Origin: Phlyctochytrium arcticum
Lineage: Eukaryota > Chytridiomycota > Chytridiomycetes > Chytridiales > Chytridiaceae
Reading direction: 5' to 3'
DNA length: 64,000 bases
Assembly (NCBI GenBank): GCA_025602905.1
Contig: JAHLKI010000004.1
Coordinates: forward strand, 1,364,001-1,428,000
Shown here: in pieces, positions 10,245 to 19,230 of the stretch
Layout of the letters: each line of letters opens with the position of its first letter
How positions within the stretch are numbered: the first letter of the stretch is position 1
Position numbers and translations under genes: made by a program
Notes under the pieces: generated by a model
Seen by the model: only the letters and a program-made list of their open reading frames with translations
Databases searched by the model: none
Told to the model about the DNA's origin: nothing

Positions 10245-11008
10245 TTATGAATCATCGTTTTCTTCTTTATCTACTACTAGCTTTGCCGGTTTTCCCTTGA
10301 CAAATACATCCTCATTACGCAAACCTTTGACATCTATATAGAGGAATGTATATGGTTCTTTTGTGTATTCATTTGCCATCTCAACAAATTCCTTATTTGA
10401 TAGGTGACATCTCAACTCAGGGGCAATCTTGTCCAACTGTGCATCGTTTAGTCTATATAATATAGCATGAGTAGCATTGACTCGCTGTAAGGGGGTGCAT
10501 TGTAAGGTATCATGAAAACTTACGCAAATTGACATCCCGTTATGATGTGCTGTAGAATATAGAACATCCAACATTTGTTTGATTCCGCTTGATACTTTCT
10601 CCTCATGTTGAAGTGGTTTGTCAAGAGGTGAGCCAGTTTGTCTGGCCAGTATTCCGTAGTCGTCAATGATGAGTAGCATATGATTCTTGTCCTTGTCATT
10701 TTGGTAAATCTTCTTCTGCTTTTCGAATAGATTATTCAGATATGATTCGAAATTGTCTGAGCAGTATACACATTGTTATATTTCTTTAAAGCCGTCCAGC
10801 TCACATCATCTATAGAGGGAGAATACACAACAATATTCCGATAAGTATGAGCTACTTTTTTTATCAGATTGATGATACATGTTGTCTTACCCGAGCGTGA
10901 GCTTCCAATACACGAAAGGGTGAAAAACTTCTTCGGATATCCAACAGGAGTATTGTCAACAATCTTGTGTCTGAACTGTTTAGGTACAGAAACTTTCTCT
11001 ACATTCAT
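10245..11008 (-). pseudogene. A32/FtsK-HerA-like genome-packaging ATPase, one frameshift (element B)
   Basis: This protein would pump viral DNA into the capsid. The N-terminal part carries a Walker A motif GSSRSGKTT (residues 35-43), and the second part carries a Walker B segment LLIIDDYG. Frame 1 ends at 10736 just after TISNHI, where the element C copy continues with LNNLFEKQ; one missing base in B causes the break and the second frame runs from 10679 to 10245. Length (about 250 residues) and motif order fit PLV and virophage packaging ATPases. It shares a short divergent promoter with the penton gene. As read, the ATPase could not be made whole; a local assembly error cannot be excluded. 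Confidence 0.85.
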
Positions 11009-11058
11009 TGCAATAGCTTTTTCTTATTATCTATTGTAGTAATAAAAGGGAAGCAAGC
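11009..11058. promoter_or_regulatory. Conserved bidirectional promoter between ATPase and penton genes
   Basis: The 50-bp gap between divergent starts is conserved in element C (62493-62546). The shared words are CTTATTATCTATT, then TAGT, then AATAAAAGG.AAGCA just before the penton ATG. Conservation of non-coding bases between two decayed elements points to a functional viral promoter pair. Confidence 0.6.
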
Positions 11059-11805
11059 ATGTACAGACAGATTGTCCTGAATACTGCAATCCTTAGTTCG
11101 TTGCAAAACAGTTTCCAAATCTCACCCCTTGCGATTCATGCGTTCCGAATCGAGGCATTCTCATTCATCCAATCTTGGGACAGTATTTCGCATGAGTTGA
11201 GTAACAACAAGCTTGTTATACAAGAAGAAAATGATGCACCTATTACCATCACCCTACCTAATGGTGTTTATGATGTCTCTACCATATGTACGGCCTTGTC
11301 TCAAATTTTGACTTCAAATGCTACTCAGCCGTATATCGCTGAATATGATCAAGTCACCCGCAGAATATCACTGAATACAAGTGGTCCTAAGGATTTCAAG
11401 GTCCTTGGGAAAGCAGGTGGAAGTACGTCTTATTACCAGCTCGGGAATATGGATAACTCTGTCTCTGGCAAGAATGTTACATTTGATAATCCTGTGAATC
11501 TCAGTGCGAGTCAACCTGTCCTATTAACTTCTCGAACATTTTCATCCAATGGTTCTATTTTGTATCCAGCAGGTATCGAGAGTAATCAGAATATTCTAGC
11601 CTGTATTCAACCAGACGAATACGGTGATACTGTGACTTGGGTGAATCCCAGTGACAAATTTGTAATATTACCAAGCGCAATAACACCAAGTTCTATAGAT
11701 TACAGTATAGTAGACTCTACATCATTTCATACGATCAAAATGACCCAAACCAGTATTCTGACTATTGGTGTTTTGGATGACTATAATGATATTCTGAACT
11801 TGTAA
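11059..11805 (+). CDS. Penton / minor capsid protein (single jelly-roll)
   Basis: 248-residue protein rich in beta-strand residues, with the N-terminal pattern ITLPNGVYDVSTICTALSQIL seen in PLV and virophage minor capsid proteins (a LPxGxY turn followed by a helix). It would form the pentameric vertices of the icosahedral capsid. Its position between the packaging ATPase and the MCP matches the usual morphogenesis cluster. The element C copy (62492-61783) is colinear and about 80 percent identical by eye. The frame is intact. Identification is by pattern and context rather than a unique motif. Confidence 0.7.
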   Translation: MYRQIVLNTAILSSLQNSFQISPLAIHAFRIEAFSFIQSWDSISHELSNNKLVIQEENDAPITITLPNGVYDVSTICTALSQILTSNATQPYIAEYDQVTRRISLNTSGPKDFKVLGKAGGSTSYYQLGNMDNSVSGKNVTFDNPVNLSASQPVLLTSRTFSSNGSILYPAGIESNQNILACIQPDEYGDTVTWVNPSDKFVILPSAITPSSIDYSIVDSTSFHTIKMTQTSILTIGVLDDYNDILNL

Positions 11806-11834
11806 AATTTTTTCTATTGTTCAAAAGGTAATAA

Positions 11835-12355
11835 ATGTCTGAACAACAAACACCAGTAGAAGATTCGACTCAAGTTCAAGAACCTGTTGAATCAGTTACT
11901 GAACAAGTAGAAACCAACAATAGCGATCCTATTGACAAAGTGTTAATGATGTGAAAAGCAAGAAGAAAGAACGAACCCCCAAACAGATTGAGAATATGAA
12001 GAAAGCTCAGGAGAAACGTACAGCAAACTTGCGCGAGATGAAGAAGTTGAAGGAACAGCATGATAAGGAGATTGAAAACGCAAAACTTCATAAGCAAATG
12101 GAACGTGATGAAGAGATTGCTAGAAAAGCCATTGAGAAGTACGTACTTGCATCTAAGCCAAAAAAACGTACCGCTGCAAAGAAAGTAAATGTTTCGAGTA
12201 TTCAAGACAAGAAACAAGAAGTGCCAAAATGACAACCAACTCCAAATCCAACACCAGTAACCACCATGGCGGTTTTTGATGACTATGATGATGATGATGA
12301 TGATGAATACTTGCCTCAAAATGATGTATTGCATCACATATTTGGAAGACGATAG
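11835..12355 (+). pseudogene. Charged coiled-coil protein between penton and MCP genes, broken
   Basis: Starts MSEQQTPVEDSTQ, acidic, then after a one-base slip near 11945 continues as a Lys/Glu-rich coiled coil (RTPKQIENMKKAQEKRTANL...) up to a TGA at 12230-12232. The same frame stays open beyond that stop through a Pro/Thr linker, a run of Asp (YDDDDDDEYLPQ) and ends FGRR at 12355. The original protein was therefore about 173 residues, with one frameshift and one nonsense change. Small charged proteins at this place in PLVs are often scaffold or DNA-condensing proteins, but no family was recognised. Confidence 0.5.
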
Positions 12356-12387
12356 GACAGTATTTTTTTGAATAAATAGAATAAGTT

Positions 12388-13611
12388 ATGTCAAACTCCC
12401 TAATTAATCCTACATTCCCTGCAAATTGGAGTTATAGTCAGGAAAATTTCTTGGTCCATGCAAATCCCCTAAGCCAAAACTTTCAAACGTTTCGCCCAAT
12501 GAAAGATACATTTGATAGTCGCTCTTCTGGGTCGAGCATTGTTATTCCAATTGATTCAAATTCTTCATATTTGAGACCCCAACAAGGTTTCCTCTCTGGT
12601 AAAATTACTGTTTACAATGCTGATGGTTCAATTTACACAAATGCAACGCTAGCATTGGTTGGTATTGCCGGATTTTTTGGAAAACGTGTTATTATCTGCG
12701 GGGGGAAAGAGGTAGACGGGGCACAATTGGACGACTATGGCCAGCTCGCTTGGGATACGTACCGGGAAGAATCTTCTATAAAAAAAATGGTTGAAACGAT
12801 ATGAGGCTTACAAAAATCCCGATGTATTCAAGAATTCAAAAGGTGAATATAAATTTGAACATATCATGATTAGCGGATTGTTGGACAATGATAGGTTTCA
12901 ACCACTGCCTTTGGCTCACTTGCCCAACAAGGCTATGGAGATTTCATATTCTTTAAAAGTACCTCACAATGCTTTTGTTGATCTGCCGGCTGGATGCTAT
13001 TATAAAGTATCCGATTTAAAGTACACAGTCATGCTGGTAACTCCAGAAACGGCATTTATAGCCGCAGCCTGGCAGGGTATTCAAAATGGTAACTATCTCA
13101 ACATACTTTTTACTGGTGTGTCGCAATTTCGATTGAATTGTAGCGGTGCCTCGTTGAATTTGTTTCTCCTTCCGCTTTCAAACGCACGCATTAAGGGCCT
13201 TACTATTCGTTTCTTGAAAGCAGCAGATCGAATGATAAATATAAGCATTACACTTATGCCGGTCTGAAGAGTCTTCGCTTGAATATAGGACCATACCGGT
13301 GGCCGTTGAATGAGGATTTGGACGTGGATGATATAAGTGTCATGAACAGTTTAACAATGAATAATACAAGTTCCTTTGCAGAAGAAGATTTCGACTATGA
13401 TGATGAGAATGATCAGATTATAAAATTAAACTTCCAATCCATGGATGAAGACGCATTGTCTGCATTAGATACTCATCAGCAAAATGGCACGGTTCGATTA
13501 ACCTGTAATTTTGATCCTGCTAACATCCCACCCGTATCAACATCAGTACTTTTAACCGTTTACCATCACAAGACGTTGCTCATCGGCAACACAGTTGATG
13601 TCATTAATTAG
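12388..13611 (+). pseudogene. Major capsid protein (double jelly-roll type), two frameshifts
   Basis: About 405 codons in three frame segments: 12388-12804, about 12791-13267, and about 13262-13611. The first break lies at a run of eight A (about 12780-12787), the second near 13258. Features are long beta-rich stretches, PLPLAHLPNKAMEISYSL in the middle, an FFGKRVIICGG strand, and an acidic loop FAEEDFDYDDEND before a final beta segment. Size, beta content and its place next to penton and ATPase match PLV double jelly-roll MCPs. The homopolymer break could be an assembly error, but the second one is not at a long run. No copy remains in element C. Confidence 0.75.
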
Positions 13612-13687
13612 AAATCTTCTTTATATACAAGATTTACATCGATACAAACAGAAGCTAGTGATATGCAAACTATTCATGTAGTAACTC

Positions 13688-14114
13688 TTAGATAGAATAT
13701 ACAGGCAGTTCAACCTCAGAGATTATATGCTTTAAAGCCTTCATTTGTATGATTTCTCTCATCTCTTCTATGGTAAACAGATCCAACTTGTCAAATATTT
13801 GAAAGAAACTTGTTGCTGCAGACCATCCATTCCAATTACAACTATTATATAAATGTGATTTGACTCTTCAAGTCTCTTTCATTCAGAGAAAACTCTCCAA
13901 GGAATTCATAGGAAACACCACATCTTTGGAGTAATTCCTTCAACTCTGTGATGACGTTTTCAACCTGTTGCACTCGTGTTGGAGCAGGAATTGAAATACC
14001 AAATTGTTCTTTTATTAAAGTACAGAATTTTGCAGCTGCCTCTGGTTTGCCTTGTGTAATATATTTATTAAAGGTGGCCAGAATTTCATTGTAAATATGT
14101 GGATCAACAATCAT
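13688..14114 (-). pseudogene. Small unknown gene, probably frameshifted
   Basis: The open part (14114-13845) encodes 89 residues starting MIVDPHIYNEILATF, mostly helical, preceded by AAAAATAAGAG close to the ATG. It stops at ..NERDLKSQITFI, yet another frame on the same strand stays open from about 13875 to 13688 with protein-like sequence (NWNGWSAATSFFQIFDK...). I infer a single gene of about 140 residues with one indel near 13860. Not recognised; it lies between MCP and primase, like many small PLV genes. Confidence 0.4.
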
Positions 14115-14182
14115 CTCTTATTTTTGTATATTGAAAAAATATGTCAGATTTTGTCTCAAACGCAGCGATTATATGTCAAAAA

Positions 14183-14566
14183 CTAAATGAAGTAGTTTGC
14201 TGCCGTATGTTCCTTGTTCAAGATGCGACATTTTACCCTTGCATTCACAAGTCCCTTTTTGAACGAGATTTCAAATCCACATAATATCATTGCCAGCACA
14301 AATGTACCGTTTCTGATATCATGTTTGGTTACCTTTTCAAATACATGTTTCAAGCCATAGCTATTATATTTAGAATATGTGCGTTGAGAACCAAGTATAT
14401 CTGGTATTGCCATTATTGCATATTCAACTTCTTGCAAGTCAAAGAGTCGCGCATTTGACTTTACATCGCTTTTTGCACATGCGCGATCATTTTTCAAGTA
14501 TGGGGATCTTGAACCCAGCTCGTTTCCATAAGGAGTGAGTAGTACGTTATCTGGGAGTTTGCTCAA
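14183..14566 (-). CDS. Unknown 127-residue protein
   Basis: Intact frame starting MSKLPDNVLLTPYGNELG. Mixed alpha/beta composition, basic C-terminal half (KVTKHDIRNGTFVLA..CGFEISFKKGL). No family recognised. It is on the primase strand, with repeat block R2 lying between them. Sequence 14567-14683 upstream is AT-rich and holds no gene. Confidence 0.5.
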   Translation of the reverse strand: MSKLPDNVLLTPYGNELGSRSPYLKNDRACAKSDVKSNARLFDLQEVEYAIMAIPDILGSQRTYSKYNSYGLKHVFEKVTKHDIRNGTFVLAMILCGFEISFKKGLVNARVKCRILNKEHTAANYFI

Positions 14567-14683
14567 TATGTCTTCAATTTACTCGTATTTCATTCTGTTT
14601 TGTCTATTATGCATATTATGCAATAAATGTAAAATTTACATATTTTACATCAAACGCATTATGCGTTTCAAATGCAGGAGAAT

Positions 14684-14914
14684 ACACATCTTGACACACC
14701 TAGAGACACACCTTTTCTGCTGAAAAGTCCACAGCCATACTCTGCCCCTAACGAAAATACACACCTTTTTTCAAAGTTCTTATGAAAAAAATGATGTTCT
14801 TAAAGTATGTATATTTTACAAACTAAGCAAAATACAGATGTGTAGGTGTGTTATTTGTGTTTTTGCCTTCCCCTAACGATTTTTTACTCACAAAAAACAC
14901 ATCTTTCCCCACAC
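14684..14914 (-). repeat. Repeat block R2, overlapping the 3' end of the primase-helicase gene
   Basis: Inverted relative to R1 and R3. It carries the same words: GTGTGTC and AGGTGTGT repeats (here read as ACACACCT), the TTTTCAGCAGAAAAG stretch, CGTTAGGGG, and GTGTGGGGAAAGATGTG at its right end. The primase-helicase reading frame enters the block and uses it for its last about 30 codons. Confidence 0.8.
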
Positions 14915-17357
14915 GAAAACACTCTAGAAACCATTGCAACTTCAAGTACACTGGAGTACCATTATGTCTACTTTTACTACGATCCTTAATATTCAAGAGT
15001 TTTCGAATCTTCATAGAGAATCCTATCTTGGGCATGATAGTGCGAACGCTCCCTGCCTTTTTATCCTCAATGAACTTTATGTATTGATCAAAAATATGAT
15101 CCGTAGTCGTCTCGTGTGTCGCACCCTTCTCATAGTATTCTCCATACACTACATCGCTTCTCATGTTTCCATCCTTTACATCTTCAACAAACATTTCGAG
15201 TGGGCTCATTGCATACACTTTCATATCCTCTTTGGCTTGAGTAAATGGGATATCACCAACCTCAAATTCGGAGAGATCCAATGACATGAGATATGTGTAG
15301 TAGTGATTTGCTGTTTCTTCAGTCAACGTGCTACGCAACTTTCTAAAATATTCTCGATTGCCAATATATTTGCTGGAAGTATGGAGCACCCAATAACGGC
15401 GATCAGATTTCTCGACTTTAACACAATCGTCATCATTAGACAGGAACAGATAGTTGTTAAAATCCCCAATCATCACAGGATCGACTCCTTTAAGCTCGAG
15501 TTTTTGCAACTCTTGAGGGATTTTCGACTTCATGATGCTATTATTCTTGTGACCATTGGACCAAAGAACTTCATCACCGATAGTGAATATTTTGCCAGTA
15601 CAGAGTCCAGTGAATTGACCGCACAAGTCATCAATTGTATTCACATACAGATAATGATCCATTCCGATAATCTCCTTTCCAAACCATTCAAACAACAAGC
15701 TCTTACCAGTTCCTTGGTCACCATGAATTGCAGGAGATACCTCGGTCTTCCTATACGGTTTCTGAAGAAACGATGCAAACCAACGCTCCCCGTATTCCAT
15801 CTGTTCATTCTTACAGTCATAAAATACCTCAAACATATGATTTTGCACCGGCTTAATGATCTCCGGGTCATATGAATCCAGTAATTTGGCCTTGAATCCA
15901 CGAAACATATTCAGTTCTAGTCCGGGTTTGTCACTAATGTAACGCGGATCCATCACGATATGTTTAAAAGTAAGCAACTCTCTGGAACGGGCCCACATGC
16001 TGAAAAGAGAAACAACTTTTTTCTTGCCTTTTGACTTTATGGTCATAGTGAGATGTGAGGTTGCGCTCACTGTATTAATATAATTCCGTACAATCCATTT
16101 TTCGGCTGGATTACTTCTAAAGCAGTAGAATGCGGATTTCTCGTGAGTAACCTTGGAGAAATACTTGTTGAGATAATGAATCAATTGAGACTGGTCCTTT
16201 TTGTGTATGGCAGCGGCTGTCTTGCAACAGAGTTCGTGCTTTTCAGGTGAATAACTGTCTTCATCATTAGTGGACTCCAAATCGACCAGAGTAAATTCAT
16301 CTTCAGAATCAGATTCCTCACAGTCATACATGTCATATTTGGACAAAACGCCTTCAATAATTTGCTGCTTCTTTGGTGCACGTATCGCTTTGGATTTGCA
16401 AGAGAAGCATGACAAAGTCACACAAGTATCATTGACATAAACACAAGAGTGTTTCTTTTCCGAATGTTCCTTCCGCGGATTCACCAAACATCTCAAGCAA
16501 TTAGGGACCACTTTGATGGTACCATCCTTGCTAAACGTGTCCCAGGTGGTTTCCATATCAAAAAAAGCGTCGAGTACTTCAATTTGAATATCCTTGTCCA
16601 ATGACTTCCAACCATCTTTGTCTACTTGACCGAATGGCGCCGCCGCCTGTTTGACATGAAGTTCTTCAAGTTTCCACACCGCTGTGTTGAATCCACTCGA
16701 AACATTCTGAATCAAGTATTTGTCCAGAGGATCATCATCGACCCGGTACAGAATACGAGAATCAGATGGAGATTTTTGTTTATCAACACAGCACATCTTT
16801 CGCATGCTTTGATAGACGGATGTATCAAATAATGGACCTTTAAAATCTTTCAAGTAATCCGGCAATTTCTCCGTAGGAAAGTAGTTGCTAAATGCTCGAG
16901 TCAATTCAGCACGAGTAGTGACCAAGTTGGAAAAGATGCGCCACAAAATTTTGTGTTCACTCTTATTTTTTTTGACAACCAATCCTTCTCTGTCGCGACA
17001 TGCGAACACAAGTTTATATTCTGACTCATCATTCTTCAATCGATCTTTGAATGCTTGTGTGACAAATTGTCGCACCTCTTCTTCATCCTCAGCACTTGGA
17101 ATTTCTCTCACAACATCCGTATCAAAATCGACAAATGCACAGATTGGTTCATTCTCATCGACTTTACCAATGAATTCACAAAGATACAGAAATCCTCTTT
17201 GTTTCTCAAGATATTCAGTCAATGTCCACTCCAAGATTTCATTGTTACCAAACTGATCTTTGCGAAAAAACATCTTCTTTTCCGGAGGTTCATACGTGCT
17301 CAACTTCTTGATTCGTTTGTTGCTGTTTGTCATTTTTGTAGGTTTTTGCTGAGACAT
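14823..17357 (-). CDS. Primase-helicase (AEP-like primase fused to D5-type SF3 helicase)
   Basis: 844-residue replication protein. The N-terminal half has an archaeo-eukaryotic primase-like metal motif (AFVDFDTD, residues 74-81) and the FDTSVYQSMRKMCC block (178-190). A zinc-binding region follows (CLRC at 287-290, CFSC at 317-320). The C-terminal half has the D5-family LNMFRGF segment (about 482-488), Walker A GDQGTGKS (546-553), motif B FTIGDEVLW (591-599) and SF3 motif C FLSND (638-642). It would prime and unwind viral DNA. The start at 17357 (MSQQKPTKMT) is chosen because a TATAAATAAGAGACA element lies just upstream; the frame is open 19 codons further. The last about 30 residues are encoded by repeat block R2, an unusual ending. 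The frame is intact. Confidence 0.9.
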   Translation of the reverse strand: MSQQKPTKMTNSNKRIKKLSTYEPPEKKMFFRKDQFGNNEILEWTLTEYLEKQRGFLYLCEFIGKVDENEPICAFVDFDTDVVREIPSAEDEEEVRQFVTQAFKDRLKNDESEYKLVFACRDREGLVVKKNKSEHKILWRIFSNLVTTRAELTRAFSNYFPTEKLPDYLKDFKGPLFDTSVYQSMRKMCCVDKQKSPSDSRILYRVDDDPLDKYLIQNVSSGFNTAVWKLEELHVKQAAAPFGQVDKDGWKSLDKDIQIEVLDAFFDMETTWDTFSKDGTIKVVPNCLRCLVNPRKEHSEKKHSCVYVNDTCVTLSCFSCKSKAIRAPKKQQIIEGVLSKYDMYDCEESDSEDEFTLVDLESTNDEDSYSPEKHELCCKTAAAIHKKDQSQLIHYLNKYFSKVTHEKSAFYCFRSNPAEKWIVRNYINTVSATSHLTMTIKSKGKKKVVSLFSMWARSRELLTFKHIVMDPRYISDKPGLELNMFRGFKAKLLDSYDPEIIKPVQNHMFEVFYDCKNEQMEYGERWFASFLQKPYRKTEVSPAIHGDQGTGKSLLFEWFGKEIIGMDHYLYVNTIDDLCGQFTGLCTGKIFTIGDEVLWSNGHKNNSIMKSKIPQELQKLELKGVDPVMIGDFNNYLFLSNDDDCVKVEKSDRRYWVLHTSSKYIGNREYFRKLRSTLTEETANHYYTYLMSLDLSEFEVGDIPFTQAKEDMKVYAMSPLEMFVEDVKDGNMRSDVVYGEYYEKGATHETTTDHIFDQYIKFIEDKKAGSVRTIMPKIGFSMKIRKLLNIKDRSKSRHNGTPVYLKLQWFLECFRVGKDVFFVSKKSLGEGKNTNNTPTHLYFA

Positions 17358-17459
17358 TAGCAATACTTGTCTCTTATTTATAAAAAAAAATGCTATCAAT
17401 ATGCTGAAACGCACTCAATTTTTTATTATGTCATTTATGTAATAAGTGATCACACAAGA

Positions 17460-17627
17460 ATGTCAAAGAACATGTATGAAGCAATTGTATCGCGCTTTGA
17501 TCAGGAGAGACGCTATATGGCAAAGTCTATCTTGGCATTGTCTAAAGAGTTGGGGATAGATCGAAATACATTGAGTAAAATATACAAAGGGAAACCATCG
17601 GCTTGGTCCAAGTACTGTACATTGTAA
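17460..17627 (+). CDS. Small helix-turn-helix peptide divergent from the primase
   Basis: 55 residues, MSKNMYEAIVSRFDQ... followed by SILALSKELGIDRNTLSKIYKG, which has the spacing of a helix-turn-helix (helix, Gly-Ile turn, Asn-Thr-Leu recognition helix). The frame is open upstream to 17367, but the Met at 17460 begins the recognisable domain. It is divergent from the primase-helicase with 102 bp between starts and is followed by repeat block R3. A repressor-like role on the shared promoter is inferred. No homologue was seen in A or C, where this region is absent. Confidence 0.5.
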   Translation: MSKNMYEAIVSRFDQERRYMAKSILALSKELGIDRNTLSKIYKGKPSAWSKYCTL

Positions 17628-17665
17628 TTAAAAAGGTATCAGGCTGATGAAACATACCTGTTTTC

Positions 17666-17915
17666 GTGTGGGGAAAGATGTGGTTTTTGTGAGTAAAAAA
17701 TCGTTAGGGGAATGCAAAAACACAACTTACACACCTACACATCTGTATTTTGCTTAGTTTGTAAAATGTACATACTTGAATAACATCCTTTTTTTTATAA
17801 TAACTTTGAAAAAAGGTGTGTAAGGTGTGTAAGGTGTGTATTCTCGTTAGGGGCAGTGTATGGCTGTGGACTTTTCAGCAGAAAAGGTGTGTCTCTAGGT
17901 GTGTCAAGATGTGTA
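17666..17915 (+). repeat. Repeat block R3, between HTH gene and tyrosine recombinase
   Basis: Same orientation and content as R1, about 90 percent identical by eye, including ACACACCTACACATCTG, the AT-rich centre and three AGGTGTGT words. With R2 it brackets the primase-helicase and HTH genes in inverted orientation. No gene is seen in 17628-17982. Confidence 0.8.
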
Positions 17916-17982
17916 TATGGTAGCAAATTCAATTATTATTACAAAGCAGAGGTCATATTATACAAAGTATTTCATATTTAGT

Positions 17983-19113
17983 CTAACTATCCTTACAATA
18001 CAAGTCAGATTCCTTCTTATCGTGATGCATATTCCTACTAAAGAATTTGATCGCATTCTGGCTGAGTCGATCCTTCCGAATCATAGATGAGTGGGTGCGT
18101 CGGAGATTCCAGGCTCGATACAACTCTGCATCTCTTTTCAACACCTTCACCAATGAGTCTTTAACTCGCTGCCCATAGAGATTAAAGGCATTCTTCTCCT
18201 CCTTCTCACCATATGCTTCCCCGTGGACATCATAGAAGATGTACTCTTTGTCGGCTCGAAAACGTTTGACGAATCGACTCAAAACCTTACCTGCAAACTC
18301 AGGGTCAAGGAAGGTATTTTGCAACTCAGCGTAAGGTGGCGTTACCATGTGTTGAAGAAAAGGGTGACGGAAGTCATCATCATTCTGATCTTCGGTAGTA
18401 GTAGTGTCCATGTCAGTCGATCCACTAGCGTTTCCATTCTTGGTAATAGCCGCACGGTCTACCTTTCTAGTATTCCAAAGAATGGAACAGTTGTCGAAAT
18501 CGTCATAGATGAGAATATTGTCCTTGGCCCAATTGATATTCGAATACTTGAAATTTTTCAAGGTGACAAGGTTGAGGCGAACGTTGTAAAAGAGACAAGC
18601 CAGAATACCAATGTCACATTCTTGAAGGTAGAATATTTGCTTGGAATTGGCGATTTGGTAGTTATAGACTTCAAGTGCAACTTTCTCGTAATTTGCTTTG
18701 ACAATAGCACAGTCGTCGACCCAGGTTTCGGATAGCTTTTCGACTTTCGGGTTTTTTTGATTACGTACCTCACGAATACGCTTCTCGATTTCCGCGGCCG
18801 TAGCATAGATGGGTTTGGAGTAAGACTTCTGTTCATCCTCATCCATCTCATAGAGTTCCTTCTCTCGGCCAACCCTGATAGCGCGGCCAATGAGACGAAG
18901 ATAGTCTTTCAAAGTGCTATCACTTGCTGTGAGTCCCTTCTTGGTTTTGCCAACTAGAGCTTGTTCGATGATGGTTCTCACTCTGTTCAAATCGAGAAGA
19001 CCCTCCCAAGTATCAAACATGCCCCGAGTTTGAAAATCTTGAATAGTTTTGAGTTCACTCTTGTTCTTGAAAATAACACTAAGATTGGCAGTTTTGAGAG
19101 GACAGAGAGTCAT
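17983..19113 (-). CDS. Tyrosine recombinase (integrase/resolvase family)
   Basis: 376-residue protein with the catalytic layout of tyrosine recombinases: Arg179 in ACLFYNVRLNLVTLK (motif I), Lys217 in NTRKVDRA, Arg338 in WNLRRTHSS (Trp takes the place of the usual His of HxxR), His363 and Tyr372 in MHHDKKESDLY, nine residues apart as in Cre and lambda Int. The nucleophile lies near the C-terminus. An acidic insert (about 234-247) interrupts the domain. It would cut and rejoin DNA by a 3'-phosphotyrosine link: integration, excision or resolution of genome concatemers. The start at 19113 (MTLCPLKTAN) is chosen as the first Met of the compact domain; the frame is continuous with the upstream gene, which has lost its stop. 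The frame is intact. Confidence 0.8.
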   Translation of the reverse strand: MTLCPLKTANLSVIFKNKSELKTIQDFQTRGMFDTWEGLLDLNRVRTIIEQALVGKTKKGLTASDSTLKDYLRLIGRAIRVGREKELYEMDEDEQKSYSKPIYATAAEIEKRIREVRNQKNPKVEKLSETWVDDCAIVKANYEKVALEVYNYQIANSKQIFYLQECDIGILACLFYNVRLNLVTLKNFKYSNINWAKDNILIYDDFDNCSILWNTRKVDRAAITKNGNASGSTDMDTTTTEDQNDDDFRHPFLQHMVTPPYAELQNTFLDPEFAGKVLSRFVKRFRADKEYIFYDVHGEAYGEKEEKNAFNLYGQRVKDSLVKVLKRDAELYRAWNLRRTHSSMIRKDRLSQNAIKFFSRNMHHDKKESDLYCKDS

Positions 19114-19214
19114 TGTCGATGTTTTTGGTTTGGATATTACTATTAGGTACATTATATTGTAGCTGAGGAAAAAGTTTGGACTTGCAAAAAATCGGCAGGT
19201 GTATATAAACAATA

Positions 19215-19230
19215 ATCCTATCGATAGGAT
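19215..19230. promoter_or_regulatory. 16-bp perfect palindrome upstream of the recombinase gene
   Basis: ATCCTATCGATAGGAT lies about 100 bp before the recombinase start, next to a TATATAAAC stretch. Its place suggests an operator or a recombinase core site. Only one copy was noticed in the window. Confidence 0.35.

Noticed and set aside
12266..12355. Separate small ORF starting MAVFDDYDDD
   Set aside because: It is in the same frame as the preceding coiled-coil segment, separated only by one TGA, so it is better read as the tail of that gene.
13688..14566. Adenain-like maturation protease expected in Polintons
   Set aside because: The two small genes between MCP and primase lack a visible His..Asp..Cys pattern; no protease can be supported anywhere in the window.
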